Shown here: piece after piece, positions 37,403 through 48,019 of the stretch
Position numbering within the stretch: the first letter of the stretch is position 1
Layout: every line of letters starts with the position of its first letter
NCBI GenBank assembly: GCA_963556195.1
Contig: OY744520.1
Span: 2,218,001 to 2,282,000, forward strand
DNA: 64,000 nt
Source: Sepiola atlantica
Taxonomy: Eukaryota; Mollusca; Cephalopoda; Sepiida; Sepiolidae
Direction: 5' to 3'
The notes under the pieces: model-generated
The model's input: only the letters and a program-made list of their open reading frames with translations
Database searches by the model: none
What the model was told of the DNA's origin: nothing
Translations under genes and position numbers: made by a program

Positions 37403-37474
<72 letters not shown>
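37393..37474. repeat. (AT)n microsatellite
   Basis: An AT run with two CATAC interruptions, ending in TAGATAGGTAGATAGG. Confidence 0.95.
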
Positions 37475-37477
<3 letters not shown>

Positions 37478-37547
37478 TAGGTAGATAGGTTAATATATGG
37501 GGAAATGAAAAAGAAAGCAAACAAACTATATTATTTATGTATTCATT

Positions 37548-37592
37548 AAAGGTTTCGTCTTTTTTTTAGACTTCCTCAGGATGTAGAAAAAT
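37548..37592 (-). ncRNA. Reduced hammerhead-type motif
   Basis: The minus strand reads CTGAGGA, a stem GTCT/AGAC with an A-rich loop, then GAAACC. This is the CTGANGA-stem-GAAA layout with one extra A before the stem. No convincing stem III or stem I can be drawn, so it is a relic or a look-alike. Confidence 0.35.
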
Positions 37593-37839
37593 ACAGAAAA
37601 ATAATTATACAATTTTGGTTCGCCTGAGAGCGGCGATCCTGTGCCAGACTCTGAGTGACAGAATCAAAAATTAAGAAAGGCAATTAGGTTGTGTGGTGTG
37701 TCAGCAGTAGCCGTTCAATGGAGTTTTTAGCAGGGGGCGGGGACAAATATGTCTTTCACGGCTAAAGATAATAAACTCATATTCAACCAACTTCATTTTT
37801 CTTTTTCCATTACATCGGACTATGTTATCCCTATCTTTA

Positions 37840-37842
<3 letters not shown>

Positions 37843-37915
<73 letters not shown>
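37843..37915. repeat. (AT)n microsatellite
   Basis: A pure AT run of about 73 bp. Confidence 0.95.
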
Positions 37916-37921
<6 letters not shown>

Positions 37922-38514
37922 GAATTTCGAAACGCAACTATGTGGTTTCAGGAGTCATTATGTAAGCGATATTTAGTTTAATTTTAACAATATGTGTTAG
38001 ACATCAATTAATAAATATTCCCTAAATTGCAGGTTTTGGACTTTTTTCGTGGGAACAAAGTTTTTTTGTTGGAACAATATGAGTTAAAACCCCTATTTGA
38101 AAATTAATATATTTCAGATTTGCATTGAATTCGATTCATAGTCATAAGAGACCGAATTAGATAGATTCCCTGAATGTCAATATTTTTAAAAGAATCCTTA
38201 GACATTAGTCGTTGATACATTTTCTAGAATCAAAATCATTTTGATCAAACTTTGAATAAGGATTCTAGACATAAGGCTTGGTATCATTATATATTTATTT
38301 TTCGATTTTCTGTCGAATAATCTTGAGGTGACACACACAAATGAACAAAAAAGCTAAAAAGTTAAGAGGAGAATTTACAAAGATAGCCGAGAACGCTGAC
38401 GTGAAGACAAAAGAACGAACTTTCTCAGCCTAAGTACAGTAACTCATCTAACTCTAACGCTGAATTAACCTCACATGATAAAATATTATTACGTTAAGCA
38501 TTCTGAAATGTTGT

Positions 38515-38720
38515 TACAGGTTTCATAATTGAGGCGTCGCCGGATTTAAATTTTTAGCGTTTTTCCTGGAACGAGCCTGTTCCTTTTGGCGTCTAACTTA
38601 CTTCTCGACTATATTTTAAATTCTTTTATTTACTTCATTTCTTTTGTCCATTTGTTTTTGTCACCTGAAGATTATTCGCCGTAGAATCGAAAACGATCGT
38701 GATACATATTGAACATACAT
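38515..38720 (+). repeat. Dispersed repeat end with reduced hammerhead-type motif
   Basis: CTGAAGA (38,665-38,671) is followed by stem ATTC/GAAT (38,74-38,77 paired with 84-87 of the same block), then CGAAAACGATCGTG. The core has A at the tolerant seventh position. The stem-III-like palindrome CGATCG is present, but the base after it is G rather than A, C or T. The upstream block (GAGGCGTCGCCGG near 38,532) is less AT-rich. Confidence 0.35.
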
Positions 38721-38858
38721 TAATATTTTTTATTTTAATATCAAAATTACAAAAAAAATTATTAGAAAAAAAATAAAAAAGGTATAATAAAACGAAGAAT
38801 TCGGTTATTTTTAACTATGTTTGCTTAAATTAAAGAATACTGCCTAAATACTCACACC

Positions 38859-38860
<2 letters not shown>

Positions 38861-38894
<34 letters not shown>
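38861..38894. repeat. (AT)n microsatellite
   Basis: An AT run of about 34 bp, directly left of the hammerhead-bearing repeat. Confidence 0.95.
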
Positions 38895-38895
<1 letters not shown>

Positions 38896-38897
<2 letters not shown>

Positions 38898-39051
38898 CTT
38901 AGTCGGACTGGGTGAACGCTTACAGGTTCAAGGTGTCTCTATGAACCGAGTTCGCGCCTTATGAACGTCTGAGATTGTTAAATTCCTGCGCTGATGAGAG
39001 CCATAAGTTTGAAACGACGTCGTACGTACGTAAAATATTAATAAAATAATG

Positions 39052-39055
<4 letters not shown>
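38896..39055 (+). mobile_element. Short repeat carrying a hammerhead motif, bracketed by (AT)n
   Basis: About 155 bp of non-AT sequence lies exactly between two (AT)n tracts (38,861-38,894 and 39,058-39,112). Its left end, TTAGCTTAGTCGG, is faintly like a pol III A box. Its right half contains the hammerhead listed separately. It has no coding. It is probably a small non-autonomous retroelement. Confidence 0.5.
38984..39032 (+). ncRNA. Hammerhead ribozyme-like motif (type I)
   Basis: The core CTGATGA is at 38,991-38,997. Stem II is GAGC/GTTT (38,998-39,001 with 39,007-39,010; two G-U wobbles) closing loop CATAA. GAA is at 39,011-39,013. Stem III is ACGA/TCGT (39,014-39,017 with 39,020-39,023) with a two-base loop. 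The cleavage-site base is A at 39,024. Stem I is TGCG (38,987-38,990) with CGTA (39,025-39,028), including one G-U pair, and one more C-G pair beyond a mismatch. Every invariant core position is kept. The tiny palindromic stem III resembles hammerheads of retrozymes and Penelope-like elements, some of which work as dimers. Confidence 0.7.

Positions 39056-39057
<2 letters not shown>

Positions 39058-39112
<55 letters not shown>
39058..39112. repeat. (AT)n microsatellite
   Basis: A pure AT run of about 55 bp, directly right of the hammerhead-bearing repeat. Confidence 0.95.
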
Positions 39113-39114
<2 letters not shown>

Positions 39115-39119
39115 ATTAT

Positions 39120-40790
39120 GTGAAAAGATAAACGCGGTTTAGTAGTTCCAGTAGGGAGACTGGAGAATGATGTCGACTTATCAGTTGCTAGGTGTTGTAA
39201 TTGCATTCGCATTAAATGGAAATAAAAAGCCATTAGCGTCGGTAAACATTGTTTGATCATAACAAATCCTATAAGTAGCCAAAGGAAAGTAAGTAATAGT
39301 CGACGAATCGTGGACATGTCGTTTCATGTGTTTGCAACTAATTGTAATTAATGTCATTTCTACATCGAAACAAGAAAACGCCTAAAAGAAAGCCATTTGT
39401 TTCTGTCGAGGTAAACAACCGCCATTATTTATAACTAAACCTCCTTTCGTTTTCTGATATCAGCACATAAATACGAGCTTACCGGCCGCACTTGTATTAC
39501 TAAGCATTCTAATTTGGTAATATCTATCTCTCTATCTATCGATCGATCCATCGATATGTCTGTCTGTATGTCTGTCTATCTATCACGCTTATCTATCTAT
39601 CTTTAATCACGGTCTTAATCACGTCAAAAAGGAAGTGACATCAAAGAATCGGACGTTCAAATAGATTAGACGTCACACTACCAACACTTTCAAAGGTGTC
39701 GGCTAATATTAAAGTCAAAAGATTATAATTCTTACATTAATGTCTTCAGATTTAAATTTAAAATAAGACGAGAGAAAAAAACATATAAATTATTAAAAAT
39801 TATGTATCAAAACATGTTCTTTTATTTATATTGTTAAAACAAGAATTCTTTATTCTAAATATCTGATTTATTTCTCTTTGATAGTTTAGGAGTAAATGAA
39901 ATAATAGGTTATTATTTGTTATTTTTTGCTGACGTCATTTTTATCAAAAACCTATCTTATGCGATTTCTGTTAATGTTTTTTTCTTTCTTGGCGGTGGGT
40001 ATGGTATGCTAAAGTTACAAAAGAAGATATTCCAACGTTACTCCCTTTACTTATTCAGTTACTCAGATTTATCGAAAACACGCGGGACTCGTGCATCAGC
40101 GTTACCTGGGAAAAATGAAGAACCTCAGAAACACATGCCCCTATTCCCGATGACAATATAAGTATTTTTACACGAATTTTAACTATATACTAAGTAGTTA
40201 TTGTAGTGTTTTTTGATTATTAAATTAAAAAATAATAATAATCATAAAACGTTCGTTTAATTTTATCACTACGAAAGAGCATCCACGGAGCAATGCACAT
40301 ACGTCGAGGTGAGCACTTATGTGTTTTTAATTTTGTGAGATTAAAAAAGTGTCTGTACTGGAAGAAAGGTACAATGTTATAAGATCTAATGCATTTGTAA
40401 ATAAAGTAATTTTTCTAAATATTATTCTTAATTATATAAGTGGCTAAGCCGAAATATTGAAAGTATAAACACGAGCGACCCAGTTCCTGGGGAAACTGGC
40501 CTGTTTGATTAAGAAATTTCTTCCACCGTGCGGTAACTACGATAGATTGAGTTTATATGGTAACTTAATGGGTAGAACTGGTATTTTCTCACGCAGGAAG
40601 GCGTCCGATGAACGCGCGATAATCAAATGACTGCTACTAACGATGAATATTCAAATTTACACTTTTCCCAACCATTGAATATTTTCATAGGAATATGTAA
40701 AAGATTTTAAACACATTTTTTTACTGTTAGCTGTTGTGATTCAGTTGATATAAGTGCATATCTCTACACGTTTTTTTCAGTATATGGAAA
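39120..40790. other. No gene recognised apart from a (TATC)n tract
   Basis: An imperfect TATC/TGTC microsatellite occupies about 39,520-39,604. An 81-codon plus-strand frame (39,916-40,161) has no recognised content. Confidence 0.45.
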
Positions 40791-40801
40791 CGACAAACGC
40801 G

Positions 40802-41248
40802 GTAATAATAAGGTATTTAGCCAGAATACAACCCAATCTCCGGCAACTTCGCGTCAGCAGCATTCAGACAGGTTTCATAAGCAGTCGGAAGATGCAGGAG
40901 CTGTCAGAAGCCTACAAGTTTCTCAACAAATTGTGAAATTGATTAAAAAAGTAAAACCAAAAATGAATTTTAACACGCTATGTCAACCGATTCAATATTC
41001 CGAAAGAGTCATCGCTTTCTGTCAAGAAAGAGATCTTACAGACTAAAAAGAAAAAGATTGCAAAAAAACAACAAAAAACAAATTTTCCCTATAATCAAAG
41101 AAACATTGATGACAATGCTGTGTTTTTAATTCATCCTCCGGTATTGTTCGCGTCGACTTTTTCCAGCTGCTTACGTTACCCGCCCGAAAGCTGCTGACGT
41201 GACATTGTCGGAGATTGGGTCGTATTCTAAATAAGTACCAATAATTAT
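40802..41248. mobile_element. MITE-like element with about 60-bp terminal inverted repeats
   Basis: The arms 40,802-40,862 and 41,189-41,248 are reverse complements: AGAATAC, CCCAATCTCCG and CGTCAGCAGC appear on the left, their complements in mirrored order on the right, and outer AATAATAAGGTA pairs with TACCAATAATTAT. About 325 bp of AT-rich interior carries no transposase. By eye no target duplication is certain. An acceptor-like TTTTTTTCAG lies just before the left arm. Confidence 0.75.
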
Positions 41249-41259
41249 ACTAAAACCTG

Positions 41260-41600
41260 TGAACTCATATATTACAAACTAAAGTGAAAAATACTTCACA
41301 CTGTTCATTTCGTTTAAGTCAATGAAGGGACGGAGGTTATGCATTTTATAATGACGCCATGGGAAACAGACTGTTGATATTTATGTATTATTTTAAATCT
41401 GTAGTGATTAATATAAACTGAGCTGACACACAGTTTGCTGTATTTTAGCTTACTCATTAGTATATAAAATATTAAACACTGGTGTCGTCGTGAACACAGG
41501 TTATTGATCACTCAGATGCCGATGATTTTATAAAATGTGTATTTAAAAAGACAGTTACAGAAAGAAAAATCAGTACAACTTGTATACGCGTGTAGAAAAA
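41260..41600. other. No gene recognised
   Basis: AT-rich sequence. Confidence 0.4.
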
Positions 41601-41654
41601 AAAATAGAGACAGTCAGAGACAGAAAGATACAGACAGACAAATACATAGTTTAA

Positions 41655-41815
41655 TAACCCGTTTCGTCACACCCGGCCACACTGCGCGCACTGCGCTTAT
41701 TGGGGGCAGCCTCTCCCAGATGCGCTTTCTCTGCTTGAGTCCTGCCAGCCCCCCAAAAGAAAATCTACATTCGGAATTCATGAGGTTTCGTGACCTCCGT
41801 CTGATGTAATCGCTA
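41655..41815. other. GC-rich patch of unknown nature
   Basis: About 160 bp with clear GC enrichment (CACACCCGGCCACACTGCGCGC, shown in part as ACACTGCGCGCACTGCGC). Open frames run through it on both strands (90 codons on plus, 75 on minus). Neither has a recognisable domain. It may be a host exon, a transposon piece or a regulatory patch. Confidence 0.3.
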
Positions 41816-41819
41816 ACTT

Positions 41820-42890
41820 TTAAAGTATTCAACTCAAACACAACTTTTATTATGTAACAGGTGTAATAGGAACAAGTGTCCTAATTAAATTTCAACCATA
41901 TTTCTTTTACGGTGTTCAGATAAAAATGATAAGAGATTAGAACTTTCTGAGGTAAGTAACTCCTACTTCCATACTGAAATTAATAACCAATGAGAAAACG
42001 GCTGAGCAGATAAATTCAAACGAATCCGAACGAACTTTTTTTAAACACATCATATGTAATTTATTTATGAAGCTATAGTGGTCAATCAAGATAGAGTAAA
42101 ATGTAACTTTATTTTGTATATAAGATTTATGTTGTTAAAAATAAGATCATCATAAAATTATGAAAAGTAAGAAAATGCAGGCAATTGTATGTGTTTAAGC
42201 TATATCACACAAACCGACAAGCAGCTTGAAACATCAACAAAGCAAATGTGCACATTTGCCTTACGATGACAACTTTGATAGTGAATGAGATTGTTGACAC
42301 AATCCGCACCTCACACAAGTCGGATTGTAAGCTGTAAGTCAAAGCTGGACCCTCTCAAGTACCCAGACAAATTGAAGGATCTCTGAAAATGTCTGCAGCA
42401 ATTTGAATGAATAAACTCTTTTACGTGTAATAAAAGTTGTTTATTTTAATGATTTTATTTTGATTAATCACGCTGAATTTCATGATAGAGGGCAAAACAC
42501 GATATAATCAACCTCATCTATTACTAATGGATATTTGATATATATAAATCCGAAACTATACTAGTAATTCTATATATGAAGCTGACATTATACTATTACT
42601 TCTATGTCTGAAGCTGACACTATACTATGACTATATTTTAATTATCATTTACGTTTAACATACTATTGCATACGAATGTACTATCTTTAAATGTTCAATT
42701 CATGGATTGAGGATTGTCTAATAGCTGTTCTATTGTCAATGATATCATCAGCAAAGGCATTACTTCCTCCTACTTTAGGGAAGTAGTATCTTTTATGTTG
42801 TCACGATACATCTTCTCAAGTAGTATCTCCTCCTTTATATTCAATGTAGTATAGTATATGTTCTGTTATCATGAGACAATTACCTCGTAT
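41820..42890. other. No gene recognised; small repeats
   Basis: It contains an 18-bp perfect palindrome (42,242-42,259) and a roughly 35-bp direct repeat, TGAAGCTGACA.TATACTAT, near 42,577 and 42,610. Phrases at 42,755-42,890 (GGCATTACTTCCTCC, GTAGTATCTCCTCC) match the decayed minisatellite at 58.6 kb in reverse. Confidence 0.45.
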
Positions 42891-42892
42891 TG

Positions 42893-44100
42893 TTTGGGAA
42901 GTTTTTAAAAACTTAGTTCACTCCAAACATGGTAAGTTGTCACTGTAGACGTAAGGGGTTACTGAGAATTAGGGTGACAGGTTTGGATGGCATCCTAAGT
43001 TGGGAGCTGTGTAGGGAGATGTCTGTTTAATTAGTTTTGGTTTTCTGCATGTCAGTGCAGTCGTGGACACAAGAAGCAAGAAGAGAATTCACAAGGCTAG
43101 GTAGCTCGAGGACAGACGCTATGTGAGTAGAAGGCTCTCTGGCATCTGTGAATCTCCACAGTGAATGGATGGGATTTAGCTGATTGTTGAGTTGGTCCAG
43201 TGTATTTACGCCTATAGGACACCAGGGCAGCAATTTCATCGGATCACATTCCATTGAAGTAATTGTAAAGCAAGCACAAGTGTGCAACATTGCGGCGAAT
43301 GGACAGGGGTTGAATCTTGGTGTATAGTGAGGGACCTATTAGATTAGAGACCGGTGGATGGTGCTCCAGCCCAGATGTGATTAAACTACTCAATGCACGT
43401 GCGGATGCTGGCTTTGTAGAGATATAGAATAGTGTCAGGTGTGAGAAGTTTTCGAGCACGGTAGAAGAAGTCCACTTTCTTTGCAGCAGCCTTGGCATTG
43501 TCTTCAATGTATTTGTTCCAATTCATGTTACTTGTAAGGCTGCTGAGTTTGGACGTCGGACTTTCATGTAAGGTGTTATTTGCCATGTCAATCGGTGGTT
43601 GAAGAGGCTTCTTGTAGTTATTGAAGGAAAGGAACTTTGTCGCAGCAGCATCAAATGTTACAATCCATTTTAGACCCTATCCCACTACATACTGGACGTA
43701 ACTTTCTAAGGATTCAGCCATTGCCTCAGGTATGTGCGCGTCCAATATACCTACATGACTAGAGTAGAGCGTTGTGTTGTCAGCAAATATATCCATCTAA
43801 GACACAATGTCATTAGGGAAGTAGTTTATGAAAATCAGGAACAATAACGGTCCAAGGATCGACCCCTGGGGCACACCTGCATTTATGCCATGTTGTTTAA
43901 GTGGTCGGCCATCTAAGAAAACCTGGTTCTTATTTTTGGATAGGAAGGATCTTATTATATTAAATATTCGTCCACTAATACCATATGAATTACTTTTTAT
44001 GAGAAGACCCTGTAAAAGGCCTTAGATATACCAAGCGCTATCGCCCTAGCTTTACGTGGTTTGTCCAGTGTATAGTATATTCATTCAGAGATAACCGTAT
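42893..44100 (-). pseudogene. LINE reverse-transcriptase relic with 3-prime end (family A, copy 3)
   Basis: On the minus strand, from right to left: a segment around TIHWTNHVK that aligns with TLDKAG of copy 1 (near 44,070); the PGVDPW-type segment at the palm (VPQGSxLGP in intact elements, near 43,865); MDIFADNTTLYSS (near 43,780), which is the active-site strand with Asn in place of the second Asp; MANNTLHESP (43,586); RNVAHLCLLYNYFNGM (near 43,270); and the 3-prime UTR to about 42,893. Copy 1 at 16.7-18.3 kb shows the same blocks in order. The relic is 5-prime truncated next to the (ATT)n tract and broken by frameshifts. Confidence 0.85.
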
Positions 44101-44149
44101 ATGTTTGTTTGTCATATATACTAGCACAAATATGCTACCGAAAGGAACA

Positions 44150-44246
<97 letters not shown>

Positions 44247-44744
44247 TGTACTCACTTCGAGTACTCACACAGATCATCGTCATTGATTGCTCACCGACAA
44301 CAACCAGTGGTGTTTTCTGGAATCTGAGTGAAAACAAGCCTTCCCAGATTTCCAGTATTCTTCACTTCTTTTCGATAACGATACGGTAGCGCAACAGCCT
44401 TTTACCATTGATTTCTCGCTGGTAAAGACAATTAGTCTTCTCTGGAATTTGGGTGGCAATTCCGGGTTCCATCATTTCACGCCTTTTTCTAGTGGAGGTC
44501 TGGTTTGTGCTATCACTCCTCGGTCTTCTCATCCTCCTCGACCCTCTACAAATATTTTGTCGGCACCATTAAAAAAAAATTAGTTAATTAATTATCTTTA
44601 TTTTTTTTCATTAATTTTTTATTTTATTTATTTTTTAAATTTTATAAGGGGGAGCTTATAGTGTTTCTTGTAATTTCTGTTGTTTGGTTAATTTTTGTGT
44701 GGTGATAGCTGAGGACGGTGTAATTTATTGGGTGGGGAGATTAT
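44150..44744 (-). mobile_element. LINE 3-prime end with (ATT)n tail, copy 4 (family B), left of gypsy
   Basis: An (ATT)n tract (44,150-44,246) is followed by ACTCACTTCGAGTACTCACA, CAACAACCAGTGGTGTTTTC, CCCAGATTTCCAGT, GCGCAACAGCC, a TTTCTCGCTGG block and TCCTCGACCCTC, in the same order as the copy at 48.9-49.5 kb. An AT-rich insertion (44,570-44,640) and then TGTTTCTTG.AATTTCTGTTG lead to the gypsy LTR. The matching continuation appears beyond the gypsy element at 48,775. Confidence 0.75.
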
Positions 44745-44962
44745 TTTTGTGGACCTGTTTAGGGGTGCCAACAATGAAATAAAAGAACAACAGGTTTAGA
44801 GATAATAATAATGAATTGTATTAAACAGAGAAATTATACACAAGTCAGTGTTGGCAGTTCTAGTGCCTAAATGTACCTCCAAATGTTCTCCCGGCGAAAG
44901 CCGGTATTTATGGTAGCCGGTTGCTACCATTTATTTATTATTAAAGGGTAGGTAGGTCACCC
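44745..44962 (-). repeat. 3-prime LTR of the gypsy element
   Basis: On the plus strand this LTR starts TTTTGTGGACC, where the other LTR has TGTTGTGGACC, and ends GGTAGGTCACCC. Its inner edge continues TACCTTCC, where the other LTR has ACAACA, so the inner terminus is altered. It contains ATAATAATAATGAA and the palindromic pair TGGTAGCC..GGTTGCTACC. A purine-rich GGGGGAATGAG follows on the minus strand just inside, in polypurine-tract position. Confidence 0.9.
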
Positions 44963-44975
44963 TACCTTCCGAAAC

Positions 44976-45446
44976 TCATTCCCCCGGAATCTCAAGGTAT
45001 ATCTTTTTCCTCGGATTCACCTCGAAACTCCCGGTTAATTTACGTTTGCTTGATGAACGTCTCTGTTCCGGAGGCGTTTTTGGCGTTGGCAGCTCAAATG
45101 CGTCGTATAGATCTTCCATGATGGTCTCACTCTGATCCGATGGGGCTTCCCCTGGGTCGTCCGACATGCGACGACGCATTTGGTTAAGTTGTTTTTACAG
45201 GTGCCTCTCGGACCCTCTACAATGTACACCATCCGGGCCCAATCTTTTTTGTACCTTTCCCACTTCCCACACGGTTTTGTTTCCATGGTGTTCCTGAAAG
45301 AACACCTTCTCTCCATCCTCGTAACTCTTCTTTGGTGCCGTAATGTTGGTCGATTTCACCTGTTTTGGTAAAAGCTTGTCGAATACCGACTTTATTTTTC
45401 TTCCAAACATTACTTCCGCCGGTGGTACTTGGGTTGGTGTGTTCTA
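44976..45446 (-). pseudogene. gypsy pol: post-integrase C-terminal tail
   Basis: The same frame as integrase continues through a stop at 45,444-45,446 into PAEVMFGRKIKSVFDKLLPK, typical of the segment just after the integrase core. A basic region with KVFFQEHHGNKTVWEVGKVQ follows (an SH3-like or GPY-type fold position). After a second stop (45,195-45,197) there is a Ser/Arg/Lys-rich tail ending at 44,976. In intact elements this tail binds DNA and helps target-site choice. The copy is broken. Confidence 0.75.
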
Positions 45447-46150
45447 GTTGGGTGTAATTCTATACACTTGAAGGAACTGCTGGAGTGCCTTTTCTCTCGG
45501 CGTGCCCGTCGATTTTTTCAACGCTCTCTTCAAGGTATCAACAAATTTTTCTGCCTGTCCGTTTGACCTCGGATGGTCGGTGATATGTTTAATTTGAAAG
45601 TCTTCATAAAATTCTTTAAACTCTCGTGAAGTAAATTGTGTACCGTTGTCCAATACAACAATGTCTACCACTCCGAATCGGGCAAACAGTTCATGCAACG
45701 CGCATATCGTGACATCCGTTGTTGGGTTTTTACATCTTACAACTTCTGGCCATTTTGAGTAGCTGTCGACTATAATTAAATAGTAGAAGCCTTCCAATGG
45801 CGCCGCGAAATCTATGTGAATACGGGACCATGGTTGCTCTGCCTTTGGCTATGGACAGTACTGAATAGGTGGTGCTTTCGCTGCCGACGCACAGCCCGCA
45901 CAGGCATTCACCTTCATCTCTATGTCCTTGTCCATATTTTTCCAATACACATAAGATCTCATTAGGCTCTTCATGCGTGTCGCTCCGGGATGCCCCTTAT
46001 GGAAATCATTCAGGATTTTTTTTAGCGTAGCTGGGATTACTACTCGCTCCCGGTATAATAATGTGTCGCAACAGACTGAAAAAGCTTCTGCCGTTTGCTC
46101 ATCGTCTGTTTGTAATTTATTTTTAATTTCGATAATAAAATTATCTTCTC
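45447..46150 (-). pseudogene. gypsy pol: integrase (zinc finger and DDE core)
   Basis: The H2C2 finger is visible as FHKGHPG...YWKN...CAGC (about 46,022-45,895). A stop (45,849-45,851) follows. The core then shows HIDFA with the first catalytic Asp, IVDSYSKWPEV, LDNGTQFTS with the second Asp, and SNGQAEKFVDTLK with the Glu. All three catalytic residues survive, but the stop separates the finger from the core. Integrase inserts the cDNA into the genome. The chromodomain found in some gypsy clades is not seen. Confidence 0.9.
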
Positions 46151-46406
46151 TTGCCTCTTTTTGTATATCGCCAAGTGTGACTGGCAGCTCTTTTATTGTG
46201 TTACACAGTACTTTACTATAGTCATATTCAGACCGAAGGAATGCTATAATTGTATCCACGAGCGGTTCCGTGTACTTTGGGATTAGCCGCGATGAACCAT
46301 CTGCGTGTTCTAGTCTTTTTGACAGTAAAAATTCCATCTCAAAGTCATAATTTAACAGAATTATACCCCATCTCTGTAGGCGGTTTGCTGTGTAGGTTGG
46401 CAAGGC

Positions 46407-46700
46407 TTATTTTGATCCAAAGATGGTGATAAGTGGCTTATGGTCTGTTTGTAGGATAAAATGATTGCCGTGTAGATACCTTTGAAATTTGGTCATTGCG
46501 AACACAATACCCAACGCTTCTTTTTCAATCTGAGTGTAATTTTTCTCTGCAGGAAGTAAAGTACTTGAAGCGTGCGCGATGGGTTTCATCGAGCCATCCG
46601 GCATTTTATGCAAAATGCACGCCCCAATGTCCGTAGGACCTGGCGTCACTTGCAACAATAGTTTTTAGCTCTGGATTAAAATGAGTAAGAAATAATTCTG
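46407..46700 (-). pseudogene. gypsy pol: RNase H
   Basis: The first part ([10 protein letters not shown], with the first catalytic Asp) lies at the end of the RT frame. A frameshift near 46,640 moves the rest into the next frame, where [20 protein letters not shown] and LQTDHKPL are typical of gypsy RNase H. Glu of the EKEAL block and Asp of TDHKPL are kept. A stop at 46,407-46,409 separates this domain from the following connection region. Confidence 0.9.
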
Positions 46701-47500
46701 AAGTTAACCTCGTTTTTAGGTTGTCAAATGCAGATTGACAGTCGACGAACCATTCCCATTTACTATCTTTCTTAAGTAACTCATTTAAGGGGTCTCGCAA
46801 TTTGTGCATACTGGGAATGAATTGTTCGTAATAGTTTGCGAGACCCAGGAAGCTTTGTAGTTGGGTAACGTTGTTCGGTTCGGGCATATTCTTGATGGCT
46901 ATAGATCTTTCTGGGTCGGGACGTCTTCCACTCTTATCAATGACATGTCCCAAGTATTTGATCTCTTCTAGAAAGAATTCACACTTTGATTCCTTGAGTG
47001 TAAAACCAAAATCGCTTATCCTTTCGAATACTTTGTTTACGTGCTCACGGTGCTCCCCGACGTTCGTACTTTTCATTAAGATATCGTCAAGGTAGCCGAT
47101 CGAAAAATCGAGCCCGCTCAACATCGTGTCGATTACCTCCTGAAAAATCGACGGGGCCACTTTAATTCTAAAATGGAGACGATTGAACTTTAGTAGTCCA
47201 CTGTGTGTCGAAATACAGAGAAGCTTAGAGCTATCTTCCTCTACAGGTATTCAGAAAGGCTTCACTCAAGTCAATTTTTGAGAACAGTTTTCCACCGTTT
47301 AATTTTGTGAAAACCTCTTCTGGAGTCGGCAGAGGATAGTGATAATCTTTCAGCGCATCGTTCAAACCGGTTGAGAAATCGGCACACACTCTGATCTCTC
47401 TAGATTTTTTCTTCACGTAGACGGTTGGGGCCGCCCATTCCGAGTAGTCAACTTGTGTTAAAATACCTTTCTCCACCAACCGGTCTATTTCTGCATTAAT
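46700..47500 (-). pseudogene. gypsy pol: reverse transcriptase
   Basis: In order: WAAPTVYVKKKSREIRVCAD, DYHYPLPTPEEVF, FSKIDLSEAFL with the first palm Asp, a frameshift just before 47,230, then APSIFQEVID, IGYLDDIL with the YxDD pair, CEFFLEEIKYLGHVI and LQSFLGLANYYEQFIP. This is the standard Ty3/gypsy RT set, with YLDD in place of the more usual YVDD or YIDD. The frame is broken, so no active enzyme is expected. Confidence 0.93.
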
Positions 47501-47647
47501 TTTCTCAAGAGAGGCAAATTGTACACTTCGTTTTCTCTAAAAAACGGGATTCTTATTTTCAATTAGTTCAAAACTCGCCTTCATTTTAGTAAAGCGTCCT
47601 AATTCACTAGAAAACACCTTGGGGAATGACTCTTTCAAATCCTTCTT

Positions 47648-48013
47648 CTATTTTTCTGCTTCAGCAGAAAAGTTCTCTATTCGTTGACAATAGGCGCTTA
47701 TCGGCGAATCCCAGAGCTGGAAGTGCTGAATCCAATCTGAACTGAACAAATTTCCTGTATCTTTCATTACGAACATGCATAATTTTAATGTCTTATGTTT
47801 TAGTGTCACTTTCGAAATGACTTCCCCTTCAAAGTTTATTTTCTCTCCGGTTACCGATCGGGCCATTTTATCTGTGCGTAGCATAGTCGATCTGCCGATC
47901 TTCTTCCAAGTATTAATATTAATAATTGATAGGTCAGATCCTGAATCAAGCTGTAGTTTAACATCTTGAATGTTCATTTTTACCGTAACATACTTTCGTA
48001 TGTTTAGGTTGCC
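47648..48013 (-). pseudogene. gypsy pol: aspartic protease
   Basis: LQLDSGSDLSII gives the retropepsin active site (DSG in place of the commoner DTG). It is preceded by NIRKYVTVKMNIQ and followed by about 95 residues to a stop at 47,648-47,650. The stretch 47,519-47,581 is out of frame with its flanks, which indicates a compensating pair of single-base indels, and it contains a further stop (47,538-47,540). The protease processes Gag-Pol in intact elements. Confidence 0.85.
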
Positions 48014-48019
48014 ACCATT

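Noticed and set aside
44105..44389. Open frames with long Tyr or Ile runs
   Set aside because: They are translations of the (ATT)n tract, which is the tail of a LINE copy. The Ile/Asn frames at 49.25-49.8 kb are the same artefact.
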